From: Gammaproteobacteria bacterium
GTDB lineage: Bacteria > Pseudomonadota > Gammaproteobacteria > Pseudomonadales > Porticoccaceae
Length of the DNA: 10,278 nt
Assembly (NCBI GenBank): GCA_003646355.1
Contig: QNFO01000022.1
Coordinates: 1-10,278 of the forward strand
Direction of reading: 5' to 3'
Shown here piece by piece: positions 1 to 7,193 of the stretch. A model generated the notes under the pieces. The model was not told the DNA's origin, did not search any database, and was given only the letters and a program-made list of their open reading frames with translations. The stretch's first letter is position 1. Each line of letters begins with the position of its first letter. The translations under genes and the position numbers were made by a program.

Positions 1-623
1 AGCTTGAGCAGGCTATTGAAGCCTTTCGCGGTGAGATTAAGCAGATCCCTTCGATGTACTCAGCCCTCAAACACAATGGTCAGGCATTGTATAAACTGGC
101 GCGTCAGGGCATTACCGTTGAGCGCGAAGCGCGAGATGCGACCATTTACAGTTACGAAATATTGGCTTTTCGCCCCGGCGGAAAAGCTGAACTCGATGTT
201 GAAATCAGTTGCAGTAAAGGCACCTATATTCGCACCCTGGCCGAAGACCTCGGTAAGGCAGTGGGCTGCGGCGCTCATGTGACACGACTGCACCGCACGG
301 TAGCAGGGCCCTTTCGCGAGGAAGAGTCGATTACCCTGCCACAATTAGAAGCTTTGCGTGAGGGCAAGCGTGGTGAAGACCTCGATTTCCTTCTCAAACC
401 CCTCGATGCGGCGGTCAGTGATGCCATCGCTGTCGAGTTAACTGAAAGCATGGCGTGGTATTTCCGCCAGGGCCAGGCAGTGATGAGCCCCGAGGTCTAT
501 CGCCAGTCAGAAGAAGGCGATATAGTGCGCATCTTTCATACTGACGGTGGCTTTATGGGCGTCGGTGAAGTATTGGACGACGGGCGTGTTAAGCCGCGTC
601 GTTTAGTGGCAAGCGCGCAATAG
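1..623 (+). CDS. truB: tRNA pseudouridine(55) synthase TruB, 3' part
   Basis: TruB isomerises uridine 55 in the T-loop of most tRNAs to pseudouridine in the cytoplasm. The gene is cut by the window edge: the reading frame is already open at base 3, and the ATG at 54 is an internal methionine. About 206 residues are visible, against roughly 300 for the family. The motif with catalytic Asp lies outside the window. Visible hallmarks are the tRNA-binding segment PSMYSALKHNGQALYKLARQG, read from base 48 on and split here as PSMYSALKH + NGQALYKLARQG, the conserved CSKGTYIRTLAEDLG block (about 210-255), and a C-terminal PUA-like tail ending GEVLDDGRVKPRRLVA. The position directly before rpsO and pnp is the usual gammaproteobacterial order (rbfA-truB-rpsO-pnp), which supports the call. 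The stop is TAG at 621-623. Confidence 0.95.
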   Translation, partial: LEQAIEAFRGEIKQIPSMYSALKHNGQALYKLARQGITVEREARDATIYSYEILAFRPGGKAELDVEISCSKGTYIRTLAEDLGKAVGCGAHVTRLHRTVAGPFREEESITLPQLEALREGKRGEDLDFLLKPLDAAVSDAIAVELTESMAWYFRQGQAVMSPEVYRQSEEGDIVRIFHTDGGFMGVGEVLDDGRVKPRRLVASAQ

Positions 624-761
624 ACCGTATCAGTCGTTTAACGACAGAGTTGGTTGCTATTAGCGGGTTTGTAATTGGTAGCTGGAATAATCCAGCGTAA
701 ATAGGCTATCTATAAATATGCGTGGATAGGCCTGAATAATGTGCATATTGGAGAAAGTAAA
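624..761 (+). promoter_or_regulatory. rpsO promoter and structured leader (possible S15 autoregulation)
   Basis: This 138-nt gap between truB and rpsO holds two perfect or near-perfect stem-loops. The first has a 6-bp stem GCTGGA/TCCAGC with loop ATAA (681-696). The second pairs GGCTATC (704-710) with GATAGGCC (725-732), leaving one bulged G. A weak promoter candidate is TTGGTA at 675-680, a 17-nt spacer, then TAAATA at 698-703; the first hairpin would lie inside that spacer. Family knowledge: ribosomal protein S15 represses its own mRNA in several bacteria by binding a leader structure near the Shine-Dalgarno. Whether the second hairpin is such a site is inference. The ribosome binding site is GGAGA at 750-754, 7 nt before the ATG. 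Confidence 0.4.
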
Positions 762-1031
762 ATGGCATTAAGTGCAGAAGATAAAGCAGCAATTGTTAAA
801 GATAATGCGCAGGCAGAAGGGGACACAGGTTCTCCCGAAGTACAGGTTGCATTGTTGACCGCAAACATTAACAAACTACAGAGCCACTTTACCGGCAATA
901 AAAAGGACCACCACTCGCGTCGTGGTTTGATCCGCATGGTTAACCAGCGTCGTAAGTTACTGGATTACCTAAAAAGCAAAGATGGTCAGCGCTACAGTCA
1001 GCTCATTGCGAAGCTAGGATTGCGTCGATAA
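762..1031 (+). CDS. rpsO: 30S ribosomal protein S15
   Basis: S15 is a primary binder of the 16S rRNA central domain during 30S assembly and forms an inter-subunit bridge. The 89-residue product has the usual length and the family signature: the start [14 protein letters not shown], the [14 protein letters not shown] segment, the basic [22 protein letters not shown] region and the ending [10 protein letters not shown]. The ATG at 762 was chosen because it gives the standard N terminus and has GGAGA 7 nt upstream. An in-frame GTG at 741 would add seven residues not found in the family and would swallow the ribosome binding site. It lies 54 nt before pnp on the same strand, so the two are probably co-transcribed through the hairpin between them. 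Confidence 0.97.
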   Translation: MALSAEDKAAIVKDNAQAEGDTGSPEVQVALLTANINKLQSHFTGNKKDHHSRRGLIRMVNQRRKLLDYLKSKDGQRYSQLIAKLGLRR

Positions 1032-1040
1032 CTCATTCCA

Positions 1041-1065
1041 CTAACGGCCCCGACGGGGCCGTTAG
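1041..1065 (+). terminator. Perfect 11-bp GC-rich hairpin between rpsO and pnp
   Basis: Arms CTAACGGCCCC (1041-1051) and GGGGCCGTTAG (1055-1065) pair without mismatch around a 3-nt loop. The downstream sequence CATTTATATAGG is AT-rich but has no long U run, so termination would be partial. It begins 10 nt after the rpsO stop and ends 20 nt before the pnp start. By analogy with the attenuating terminator after rpsO in E. coli it would lower readthrough into pnp and protect the rpsO 3' end. That role is inferred. Confidence 0.65.
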
Positions 1066-1085
1066 CATTTATATAGGTGAAAATA

Positions 1086-3227
1086 GTGAATCCCGTAAGT
1101 AAATCATTTCAATATGGAAAGCACACAATAACGCTGGAAACTGGCCGTATCGCACGTCAGGCCACCGGTGCTGTTATGTGTAGCATGGACGACACGATGG
1201 TGCTGTGTACCGTTGTCGCCCGCAAAGAAGCCAAACCCGGTCAGGACTTTTTCCCGCTGACTGTTAACTATCAAGAAAAAGCCTACGCGGCTGGCAAAAT
1301 CCCTGGTGGATTTTTCAAGCGCGAAGGTCGACCCAATGAGAAAGAGACGCTAACTTGTCGTTTAATCGACAGACCTATTCGTCCTTTATTCCCTGCGGGC
1401 TTTAAAAACGAAGTACAGGTTGTATTGACAGTGATGTCGGCCAACAAAAACGTTGATCCGGATATTGCTTCATTGATTGGTGCCTCTGCGGCGCTGGCTA
1501 TTTCCGGTGTGCCATTTAACGGCCCGATCGGTGCAGCTCGTGTTGGCTACAGTGACGACGAGGGTTACATCCTTAACCCAACGTATTCTGAGCTCGCTAA
1601 TTCTGATCTCGATATGGTTGTTGCCGGTACCAAAGATGCCGTACTGATGGTTGAGTCCGAAGCCAAAGAATTGTCTGAAGATTTGATGCTGGGCGGTGTT
1701 CTGTACGCTCACCAGGAAATGCAGGCTGTCATTCAAGCTATCGAAGAGCTGGTTAGTGAAGCTGGCAAGCCCAAATGGGATTGGCAGGCGGCCCCTGAGA
1801 ATGTTGAATTAACAACTGCGCTTAATACTGCAGTTGGTGGCGATGTTGAAGCGGCTTATCAGATTACTGACAAGCAAGAGCGTACAGCGCGTCTCGCCGA
1901 AGTTCGCGACAGTGCTATTGCTGCGCTGGTTAAGGACGAGGGTGATTTTAGCGCTGAAGACGTTCGTGAAACCTTCAAGAAATGCGAAAAGAAAATTGTT
2001 CGCGGTCGCATCATCCGTGGTGAAGCCCGTATCGATGGACGCAATAGCACCACCGTTCGCCCCATCGCCGTTGATGTTGGCATTCTGCCCAAGGTACACG
2101 GTTCTTCATTGTTTACCCGTGGTGAAACTCAGGCCATCGTTACTGCGACTCTGGGTTCACTACGCGACGCGCAGAATATCGATGCTCTCGAAGGTATGAG
2201 GCGTGACCCTTTCATGCTGCACTACAACTTCCCTCCCTACTCAGTAGGCGAAGCGGGTCGTATGGGTGGCACTAACCGTCGTGAGACGGGCCATGGTCGC
2301 CTGGCGCGTCGTGGTATTTCTGCAGTCCTGCCTAAGGGTGACGACTTCCCTTACACCATTCGTGTGGTTTCAGAGATTACTGAATCTAACGGTTCAAGTT
2401 CTATGGCTTCGGTTTGTGGTGCCAGCCTCGCGCTGATGGATGCCGGTGTACCGCTCAAAGCGCCCGTTGCTGGTATCGCTATGGGCCTCGTTAAAGAAGA
2501 CGAAGGCTTTGCCGTACTGACCGATATTCTCGGTGATGAAGATCACCTCGGCGATATGGACTTTAAAGTAGCTGGTAGTGCCGCTGGTATTACTGCTCTG
2601 CAAATGGATATCAAGATCGAAGGTATCACCGAAGAAATTATGCAAGAAGCGCTGACCCAGGCTTTGTCAGCTCGTTTGCACATTCTCGGTGAAATGAACA
2701 AGACTCTTGAGAAGAGCCGTGATGATGTTGCTGAATCAGCGCCGCGTTATCACACACTGAAAATTGATCCGGACAAGATTCGTGACGTTATCGGTAAGGG
2801 CGGTGCAACCATCCGCATGCTCACCGAAGAAACGGGTGCGACTATCGATATTGAAGATGATGGCAGCATTCGCATTTACAGTGATGACCGTGAAGGCTTG
2901 AAAGACGCCATCTTCCGCATTGAAGAGATTACTGCAGAAGCTGAAGTCGGTCGTATTTACGATGGTTTAGTTGCCCGCGTTGTCGACTTTGGTGCTTTCG
3001 TTACCATTATGCCGGGTACTGATGGCTTGGTGCATATCTCGCAAATTGCCCAGGAGCGTGTCGAGAAGGTCACTGACTATCTGTCAGAAGGCCAGCAAAT
3101 CAAGGTCAAAGTTCTTGATGTTGATGCTCGTGGCCGCATTAAGCTGTCGATGAAAGAAGTGTCGGAAGCCGAAGGTGGTTTAGCACCTAAAGCTCCTGCA
3201 CAGAATGCTGAGCCAGCGGCTGAGTAA
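1086..3227 (+). CDS. pnp: Polyribonucleotide nucleotidyltransferase (PNPase)
   Basis: PNPase is a trimeric 3'-5' phosphorolytic exoribonuclease and a degradosome component that also adds heteropolymeric tails. The product is about 713 residues, as usual. In order it has the first RNase PH-like domain ([32 protein letters not shown]), an alpha-helical linker, the second RNase PH domain ([20 protein letters not shown], and [14 protein letters not shown] with the two catalytic-site aspartates), a KH domain with IGKGG near residue 562, and an S1 domain ([19 protein letters not shown], then GLVHISQI). The tail is short and Ala/Glu rich. I chose GTG at 1086 because it gives the MNP start seen in Pseudomonas-type proteins and has AGGTG at 1075-1079, 6 nt upstream. 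A GTG at 1077 is in frame but lies inside that site. Nothing important is missing. Confidence 0.97.
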   Translation: MNPVSKSFQYGKHTITLETGRIARQATGAVMCSMDDTMVLCTVVARKEAKPGQDFFPLTVNYQEKAYAAGKIPGGFFKREGRPNEKETLTCRLIDRPIRPLFPAGFKNEVQVVLTVMSANKNVDPDIASLIGASAALAISGVPFNGPIGAARVGYSDDEGYILNPTYSELANSDLDMVVAGTKDAVLMVESEAKELSEDLMLGGVLYAHQEMQAVIQAIEELVSEAGKPKWDWQAAPENVELTTALNTAVGGDVEAAYQITDKQERTARLAEVRDSAIAALVKDEGDFSAEDVRETFKKCEKKIVRGRIIRGEARIDGRNSTTVRPIAVDVGILPKVHGSSLFTRGETQAIVTATLGSLRDAQNIDALEGMRRDPFMLHYNFPPYSVGEAGRMGGTNRRETGHGRLARRGISAVLPKGDDFPYTIRVVSEITESNGSSSMASVCGASLALMDAGVPLKAPVAGIAMGLVKEDEGFAVLTDILGDEDHLGDMDFKVAGSAAGITALQMDIKIEGITEEIMQEALTQALSARLHILGEMNKTLEKSRDDVAESAPRYHTLKIDPDKIRDVIGKGGATIRMLTEETGATIDIEDDGSIRIYSDDREGLKDAIFRIEEITAEAEVGRIYDGLVARVVDFGAFVTIMPGTDGLVHISQIAQERVEKVTDYLSEGQQIKVKVLDVDARGRIKLSMKEVSEAEGGLAPKAPAQNAEPAAE

Positions 3228-3250
3228 TTCCTTGCTTTAGTTTAGTGATT

Positions 3251-3284
3251 AAAAAAACGGGGCTTAGTTGCCTCGTTTTTTTTT
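3251..3284 (+). terminator. Rho-independent terminator of pnp
   Basis: A 13-bp stem, AAAAAAACGGGGC (3251-3263) with GCCTCGTTTTTTT (3270-3282), contains one G-U wobble and a 6-nt loop TTAGTT, and runs into nine T residues (3276-3284). It starts 23 nt after the pnp stop. The A-rich left arm means the stem could also work for transcripts on the - strand, but no - strand gene faces it here. Confidence 0.9.
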
Positions 3285-3342
3285 GCCTGCTTTCTTTGCT
3301 AAGTTTTTTTAACGGATAATGACGATAAGGCTGGAGGGATAC

Positions 3343-3987
3343 ATGAACATTCAGGGTTTATATCGCGCCAAAGCACAAATCCTTCAGCCCTCTGGCGAAT
3401 ATACGGGTATTTATAAACAGCCCGTTAGCCGTGTTGAAGTGGGTGAACTCGGTATTCAAGGCGATGTGCAGGTCGACAAGCGCTATCACGGCGGCCCCGA
3501 TAAAGCCCTGCATCAATACTCTCTGCCCAGCTACCGACGAATTATAGAAGCCTATGCTGAACTGGATGGCGTGGCAGTGCCGGGTTCCATTGGTGAAAAC
3601 ATTACCATTGCCGAAATGTCCGAGGCGACGGTGTGCATCGGTGACAAATACCGCTTTGGCACTGTGCTGGTACAGGTATCGGAGCCTCGGCGGCCCTGCT
3701 GGAAAATCAATGCGATCTTTAAGCAGAGTGACTTAACGGCGTTTATTGAGCGTGAGGGCATCACCGGCTGGTACTATCGTGTGCTTGAGGCTGGCAAGAT
3801 GAGTTTGGGTGGCACTGCTGAATTAGTAGAGCGTCCCAACGCCCAAGTCAGTGTTGAACATTTCAATGCCATACTAAATTGTACTCAGTCGAGTCGCGCT
3901 GAATTGGCTACGCTGATTGAGTGCACAGGCCTGGCCACTTATTTACGCGAGCGCCTGGAAAAGCGTCGCGAAGAATTACCGGCTTAA
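3343..3987 (+). CDS. MOSC-domain protein of the YiiM type
   Basis: The 214-residue product resembles E. coli YiiM in length and layout. It has an N-terminal beta-barrel MOSC domain with GIQGDVQVDKRYHGGPDKAL (residues 38-56) and GENITI (84-89), the segment QVSEPRRPCWKIN with the conserved cysteine at residue 119, and a C-terminal helical extension ending in a basic RERLEKRREELPA. Family knowledge: MOSC domains are sulfur carriers related to the molybdenum cofactor sulfurase C terminus; YiiM is linked to molybdenum-dependent reduction of N-hydroxylated bases and similar compounds. The substrate here is unknown. ATG at 3343 was preferred because GGAGGG (3333-3338) sits just upstream; an in-frame ATG at 3319 would precede that site and adds an atypical leader. 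GATAAT at 3315-3320 could be a -10 element. The 3' end carries the perfect palindrome GGCTTAAGCC (3981-3990) spanning the stop. The next gene follows after 35 nt. Confidence 0.87.
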   Translation: MNIQGLYRAKAQILQPSGEYTGIYKQPVSRVEVGELGIQGDVQVDKRYHGGPDKALHQYSLPSYRRIIEAYAELDGVAVPGSIGENITIAEMSEATVCIGDKYRFGTVLVQVSEPRRPCWKINAIFKQSDLTAFIEREGITGWYYRVLEAGKMSLGGTAELVERPNAQVSVEHFNAILNCTQSSRAELATLIECTGLATYLRERLEKRREELPA

Positions 3988-4022
3988 GCCACAGAGCTTG
4001 GCCCCTATTATTGAGACAAATA

Positions 4023-4739
4023 ATGACAGTAGATCAAGACTTATCAATTGGCGAAAGAGAGGTGACTCCCGCCGCCATCAATGAATACCTTAAGCCCGGT
4101 GTCTTTATCGACTCCGATCACCCCGCTGTTCGGGTGTTTACCGAAAAGGCACTGGAAGGCGCTGGCCCCACGGCGATAGAGCGTGCAGTGGCCCTGTACT
4201 ACGCGGTGCGCGATGGTCTGCGCTACGACCCCTACTCCATGAATATGGACGGGGCTAACTTTACGGCTAGTCATATCGCCACGCAAAAATCCGCATTTTG
4301 CATTCCCAAGGCCATTTTGCTGACAGCCTGCGCCCGAGCGGCAGGTATTCCCGCGCGCATTGGTTATGCCGATGTGAGGAACCACCTCTGTTCCCCAAAA
4401 CTCAAAGCGGCGATGGCGGGCAATGATCTGTTTATGTACCACGGCTATGTTGAGATGTATTTAGAGGGCAAGTGGGTAAAATCAACCCCGGCCTTTAATC
4501 TTGAGCTGTGCGAGAAAGTGGGAATTGAGGCTTTGGGCTTTAATGGCCGTGATGATTCGATGATGCATCCTTTCGACAAAGCCGGGCGTCAGCATATGGA
4601 ATATGTGCGGGATCACGGACACTTTTTTGATCACCCCCATAAGCTTATTCAAACTACGTTTAAAGAAGCTTATGGCGATCTCGATCTTATGCTGGGTAGT
4701 GTAAAAGGTGATTTTGCGGCTGAAGCCAGTGCGGGTTAA
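4023..4739 (+). CDS. Transglutaminase-like (papain-fold) protein with altered triad
   Basis: The 238-residue protein has a transglutaminase-like core: the Cys region SAFCIPKAILLTACARAAGI with the candidate nucleophile Cys93, the GIPARIGYADVRNHL strand, and the His region YHGYVEMYLEGKWVKSTPAFN with candidate His140. In most members the third catalytic residue is the Asp just before the Pro after the WV strand; here that position is Thr155 (S-T-P). The C terminus, rich in His and Asp (MEYVRDHGHFFDHPH), is not part of the common core. No signal peptide or membrane segment is visible, so it is probably cytoplasmic. The family spans proteases, amidases and non-catalytic proteins, and the substrate cannot be told. 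ATG at 4023 is the first methionine after the upstream gene and has only a weak ribosome site (TTGAGAC); upstream in-frame codons overlap the MOSC gene. It is likely co-transcribed with that gene. Confidence 0.8.
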   Translation: MTVDQDLSIGEREVTPAAINEYLKPGVFIDSDHPAVRVFTEKALEGAGPTAIERAVALYYAVRDGLRYDPYSMNMDGANFTASHIATQKSAFCIPKAILLTACARAAGIPARIGYADVRNHLCSPKLKAAMAGNDLFMYHGYVEMYLEGKWVKSTPAFNLELCEKVGIEALGFNGRDDSMMHPFDKAGRQHMEYVRDHGHFFDHPHKLIQTTFKEAYGDLDLMLGSVKGDFAAEASAG

Positions 4740-4755
4740 TCTGCTGCCTCGATCC

Positions 4756-5136
4756 TTAATTTAACACCCGGTAGCCTCGACCTCTCAGGCAATTTTTCAC
4801 TACCCGCTGTTTTTCCCTGCTAGCCTGGCCCGAACCTTTGACAGCACCGAGCAAACCACCCACCCCGGCTGCTCGCTTGGCAGCGTCGCTATCGCCCGCA
4901 ATTGCCCCAATAGCACCGCCGATAACCGCGCCGCTGACTGCTTTCCCCGCGATCCGGCCGCCAGTATTAACTTGTGATGCGTAGTTTCGGCACTCGTGTA
5001 GATCCTGGTAGTAGGCTGACATATCGACGCCTTTTATGTCGATAATGACCCCGCCCGAAGACTGTTGGGAATTGCCCGCACAGGCGCTGAGTAAAAATAG
5101 AGTGCCCAACAGGCAGGTGCTGTAAATCTTGTCCAA
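4756..5136 (-). CDS. Glycine-zipper lipoprotein
   Basis: This is a 126-residue predicted outer-membrane lipoprotein. The N terminus has a short hydrophobic segment followed by the lipobox L16-S17-A18-C19; Ala at +2 after the lipidated cysteine favours outer-membrane sorting. Residues 60-100 form a glycine-zipper stretch (GKAVSGAVIGGAIGAIAG, then AAGVGGLLGAVKG) that could insert in or lie on a membrane. Two further cysteines (in HECRNYA and KNCLRGRGYRVLN) may form a disulfide in the periplasm. The YYQDLHECRNYA and CLRGRGYRVLN segments recur in gammaproteobacterial glycine-zipper proteins of unknown role. Translation starts at TTG (5136-5134): there is no ATG or GTG that would retain the lipobox, and AGAGGT at 5149-5144 lies 7 nt upstream. 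It converges with the transglutaminase-like gene (16 nt between stops) and is divergent from the alanine dehydrogenase gene. Confidence 0.85.
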   Translation of the reverse strand: MDKIYSTCLLGTLFLLSACAGNSQQSSGGVIIDIKGVDMSAYYQDLHECRNYASQVNTGGRIAGKAVSGAVIGGAIGAIAGDSDAAKRAAGVGGLLGAVKGSGQASREKQRVVKNCLRGRGYRVLN

Positions 5137-5312
5137 AACAAATACCTCTAAGAACTCCAGTCTCTAAAGTGTAACCGGATTATTGATAAATATTAGTACG
5201 TAAGTGTAGTCGATGAGTCGTGAGTACTTTGCTTTAAGATAAGTCGAATAGATCGCGCTTAGTTTTGGCGTAGACTTAATCGAATGTAGCATTGAGTTGA
5301 AGGGAGAGTGTG
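5137..5312. promoter_or_regulatory. Divergent intergenic region (lipoprotein / alanine dehydrogenase)
   Basis: This 176-nt AT-rich region should carry promoters in both directions. For the + strand a modest candidate is TTGGCG, a 16-nt spacer, then TAGCAT at about 5286-5291. AGTAC and GTACT form a 5-bp inverted repeat (about 5196 and 5223), too short to be meaningful alone. No convincing promoter was found for the - strand gene. GGGAG at 5302-5306 is the ribosome site of the dehydrogenase. Confidence 0.35.
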
Positions 5313-6398
5313 ATGCGAATTGGCGTGGTTAAAGAGATTAAAGTTCGCGAAAACCGTGTGGCTTTAACACCTCAGGGCACACGGGCTTTGGTGGTGCGCA
5401 ATCATCAGGTGCTGATCGAGCAGGGTGCGGGCCTGGGTTCCGGTTTTAGTGATGAAGACTATCGCCAGGCGGGGGGCCAAATTACCTCAACTGCCGAGGC
5501 ATGGGCGAGCGATCTGGTCTTGAAGGTTAAAGAACCCATGGCCTCTGAGTATCGCCATCTAAAGCAGCAAATAGTGTTTACTTACTTCCATTTAGCCGGC
5601 GTGGCACCTGTGCTAACAGAAACCTTACTCGCTAACAGTACCACCGCCATCGCCTATGAAACGGTTGAAGATGCTGGCGGCGGCCTGCCCCTACTAGCAC
5701 CCATGAGTGCCGTCGCGGGTAGTATGGCTGCGACAATAGGTAACTATTATTTGGCCCGCTTTAACGGTGGCAAGGGCATGCTACTTGCAAAGTTATTTGC
5801 TGAACGCTTTGGCAAGGTTGTGGTGCTTGGTGACGGTGTCGTGGGTCTGCATGCTGCGCGGGTTGCCGATAGTCTCGGTGCTCAAGTTTATTTGTGTGGG
5901 CGCCATCCCGAGCGACAAGTTGAGCTGCAAGCCTTTGTTTCGAGTGAGCTCAATTTTGTCGAGTCGACACCGGACAATATTGCTGCAGAGCTAGGGGGTA
6001 CAGATCTTTTAATTGGTGCCGTACTACAGCGCGGTGGTCGCGCGCCCCACCTAGTTAGTGAGGCCATGGTTAAAAAAATGCAGCCGGGTTCGGTGATTGT
6101 CGATGTCAGTATTGATCAGGGTGGCTGTATCGAAACCATGCACGCCACCACTCACGATGATCCGGTCTATGAAAAGCACGGTGTTATTCACTACGGGGTG
6201 ACGAATATGCCGGGTGCTTATCCGCGATTATCAACGCTGGCACTGACGCGGGCGACATTGCCCTATGTATTGAAATTGGCAGATAGCGGACTTGCTGCTT
6301 TAGATGACGATCCGGGTTTTGCTCGGGGTTTGAATACCCATGAAGGGAAAATTACCTGCGAGGCCGTGGCTGAAGCACTTGCCCCGACAGGTGTTTAA
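5313..6398 (+). CDS. ald: Alanine dehydrogenase-like oxidoreductase (AlaDH/PNT family)
   Basis: The family interconverts L-alanine and pyruvate plus ammonia using NAD(H). The product is 361 residues, close to the usual 370. By position with the M. tuberculosis and Bacillus enzymes, the substrate and catalytic residues are kept: Arg15 (RENRVALTP), Lys73 (KVKEP), His93 (YFHLAG) and Asp268 (VDVSIDQGG). The Rossmann glycine motif GDGVVG is at 173-178. Three classical features are changed: MSEVAGR is MSAVAGS (131-137), the VPGV motif before the Rossmann strand is replaced by KLFAERF, and the acidic residue after the second Rossmann strand is Gly196 followed by Arg197 (YLCGRHPER). This may change cofactor preference. 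ATG at 5313 gives a family-typical MRIG start and has GGGAG 6 nt upstream; a GTG directly before it (5310) is less well spaced. It ends 1 nt from the stop of the convergent gene. Confidence 0.85.
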   Translation: MRIGVVKEIKVRENRVALTPQGTRALVVRNHQVLIEQGAGLGSGFSDEDYRQAGGQITSTAEAWASDLVLKVKEPMASEYRHLKQQIVFTYFHLAGVAPVLTETLLANSTTAIAYETVEDAGGGLPLLAPMSAVAGSMAATIGNYYLARFNGGKGMLLAKLFAERFGKVVVLGDGVVGLHAARVADSLGAQVYLCGRHPERQVELQAFVSSELNFVESTPDNIAAELGGTDLLIGAVLQRGGRAPHLVSEAMVKKMQPGSVIVDVSIDQGGCIETMHATTHDDPVYEKHGVIHYGVTNMPGAYPRLSTLALTRATLPYVLKLADSGLAALDDDPGFARGLNTHEGKITCEAVAEALAPTGV

Positions 6399-6399
6399 A

Positions 6400-6957
6400 C
6401 TAGCTGACGAGTTTGTCAGCCGGTGTGCCGTTAGCGGGCTTTGAATCGGCGGCGAGATCATCGCGAATACTTTCGACACCGCGTTGCACAAGCTCTTCAG
6501 TGGCATCGATATTGGCGCGAACCTCGTCAACACGGGCACTGATATTGGATAAAATGTCTCGGGTTTCAGCAAATCCTTCGCTCACACCCTGTGCGGCTTC
6601 GTTCAAAAATTCGACTTGCTCGACACTGCCCGCTGTGTCGCTAATATCGGCCAGACCACGTTGAATGGTGCTGAGGGTTTGGCCCGCGACCTGACTGGGC
6701 GAACCGCTATTGGTATCGAGGGTGTTGAGTCGCGAAGGGTTTGGTGTTTCCTGAACCTTACTCAGTGCAGACTGTAGTTGTTGGTTGAGGATTCGTTGTG
6801 CATCACCTGGGCTGGTCGTGCTCAGAGTTACCTGGCTGTCGCGAGAGGATGTATTGTTAGACGCGACGTTTTGGTCTGCGCTAATGGCACCAGCTACGCT
6901 AGTTGCCCCCTGTTGGACGCCTCTATTTACGGCGCCGCCAATATCCTGAATGTCCAA
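6400..6957 (-). CDS. Hypothetical protein, DUF5610-like
   Basis: The 185-residue acidic protein has no signal peptide and no membrane segment. The N-terminal half is Ser/Thr/Gln-rich and low in complexity (MDIQDIGGAVNRGVQQGA, then ASNNTSSRDSQ). The C-terminal half looks helical: SPSQVAGQTLSTIQRGL, then AAQGVSEGFAETRDILSNI, then VRANIDATEELVQRGVESI. That order of motifs (Pro-x-x-x-Ala, then Gly-Phe-x-x-x-x-x-Ile-Leu, then an Ile-Asp-x-Thr-x-x-x-Val helix) resembles my recollection of DUF5610 proteins of marine gammaproteobacteria, function unknown; this was not searched. There is no ATG or GTG in frame: the frame opens after a stop near 7030, and TTG at 6957-6955 with GGGAG (6970-6966) 8 nt upstream is the best start. 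It converges with the dehydrogenase gene with one base between the stops. Confidence 0.7.
   Translation of the reverse strand: MDIQDIGGAVNRGVQQGATSVAGAISADQNVASNNTSSRDSQVTLSTTSPGDAQRILNQQLQSALSKVQETPNPSRLNTLDTNSGSPSQVAGQTLSTIQRGLADISDTAGSVEQVEFLNEAAQGVSEGFAETRDILSNISARVDEVRANIDATEELVQRGVESIRDDLAADSKPANGTPADKLVS
6403..6420. other. Small stem-loop at a convergent gene junction
   Basis: GCTGAC (6403-6408) and GTCAGC (6415-6420) pair perfectly around a 6-nt loop, just beyond the two facing stop codons. There is no U tract in either direction, so it is at best a weak bidirectional terminator. It also encodes the last residues of the DUF5610-like protein, so the symmetry may be coincidental. Confidence 0.3.
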
Positions 6958-7019
6958 GACCTGTACTCCCGGCCAGCAAGTGACCTGTATCTGTCGATGC
7001 GGATGAAATACCGCAAGTC

Positions 7020-7043
7020 GTTGTACAAGTTAAATAGTACAAC
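7020..7043. repeat. Inverted repeat upstream of the DUF5610-like gene
   Basis: GTTGTAC (7020-7026) and GTACAAC (7037-7043) form a perfect 7-bp inverted repeat with a 10-nt AT-rich spacer. It lies about 65-85 bp upstream of the TTG start of the - strand gene, where a promoter or operator is expected. The rest of the 236-nt gap (6958-7193) shows no other gene. The role is unknown. Confidence 0.35.
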
Positions 7044-7127
7044 TTAGCGGTATAACTGTAGTCCAGTTGTGGGCACAGGGCAATTTTCCAGGCTGGCAAA
7101 TAGCGCTTCTGTGGCTTGTGTCTCAGC

Positions 7128-7177
7128 AAAAAAACACGACTTACCGTTGGTCCTAAAAATGGCGCCGCTGGGTCGTG
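7128..7177 (-). terminator. Possible Rho-independent terminator after trpA
   Basis: Read on the - strand, CACGAC (7177-7172) pairs with GTCGTG (7140-7135), which is followed directly by seven T residues (7134-7128). The loop is long (31 nt) and only weakly structured, so efficiency is uncertain. The position, beginning about 16 nt after the trpA stop, is right for ending the trpBA transcript. Confidence 0.5.
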
Positions 7178-7193
7178 AGCCGGTCTGTAAATA

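Noticed and set aside
1077..1085. GTG at 1077 as the pnp start
   Set aside because: It lies within the AGGTG ribosome site that serves GTG 1086, and the resulting MKI extension is not typical of PNPases.
4044..4442. A 132-codon - strand frame across the transglutaminase-like gene
   Set aside because: It is antisense to a gene with clear family motifs and shows no motif of its own.
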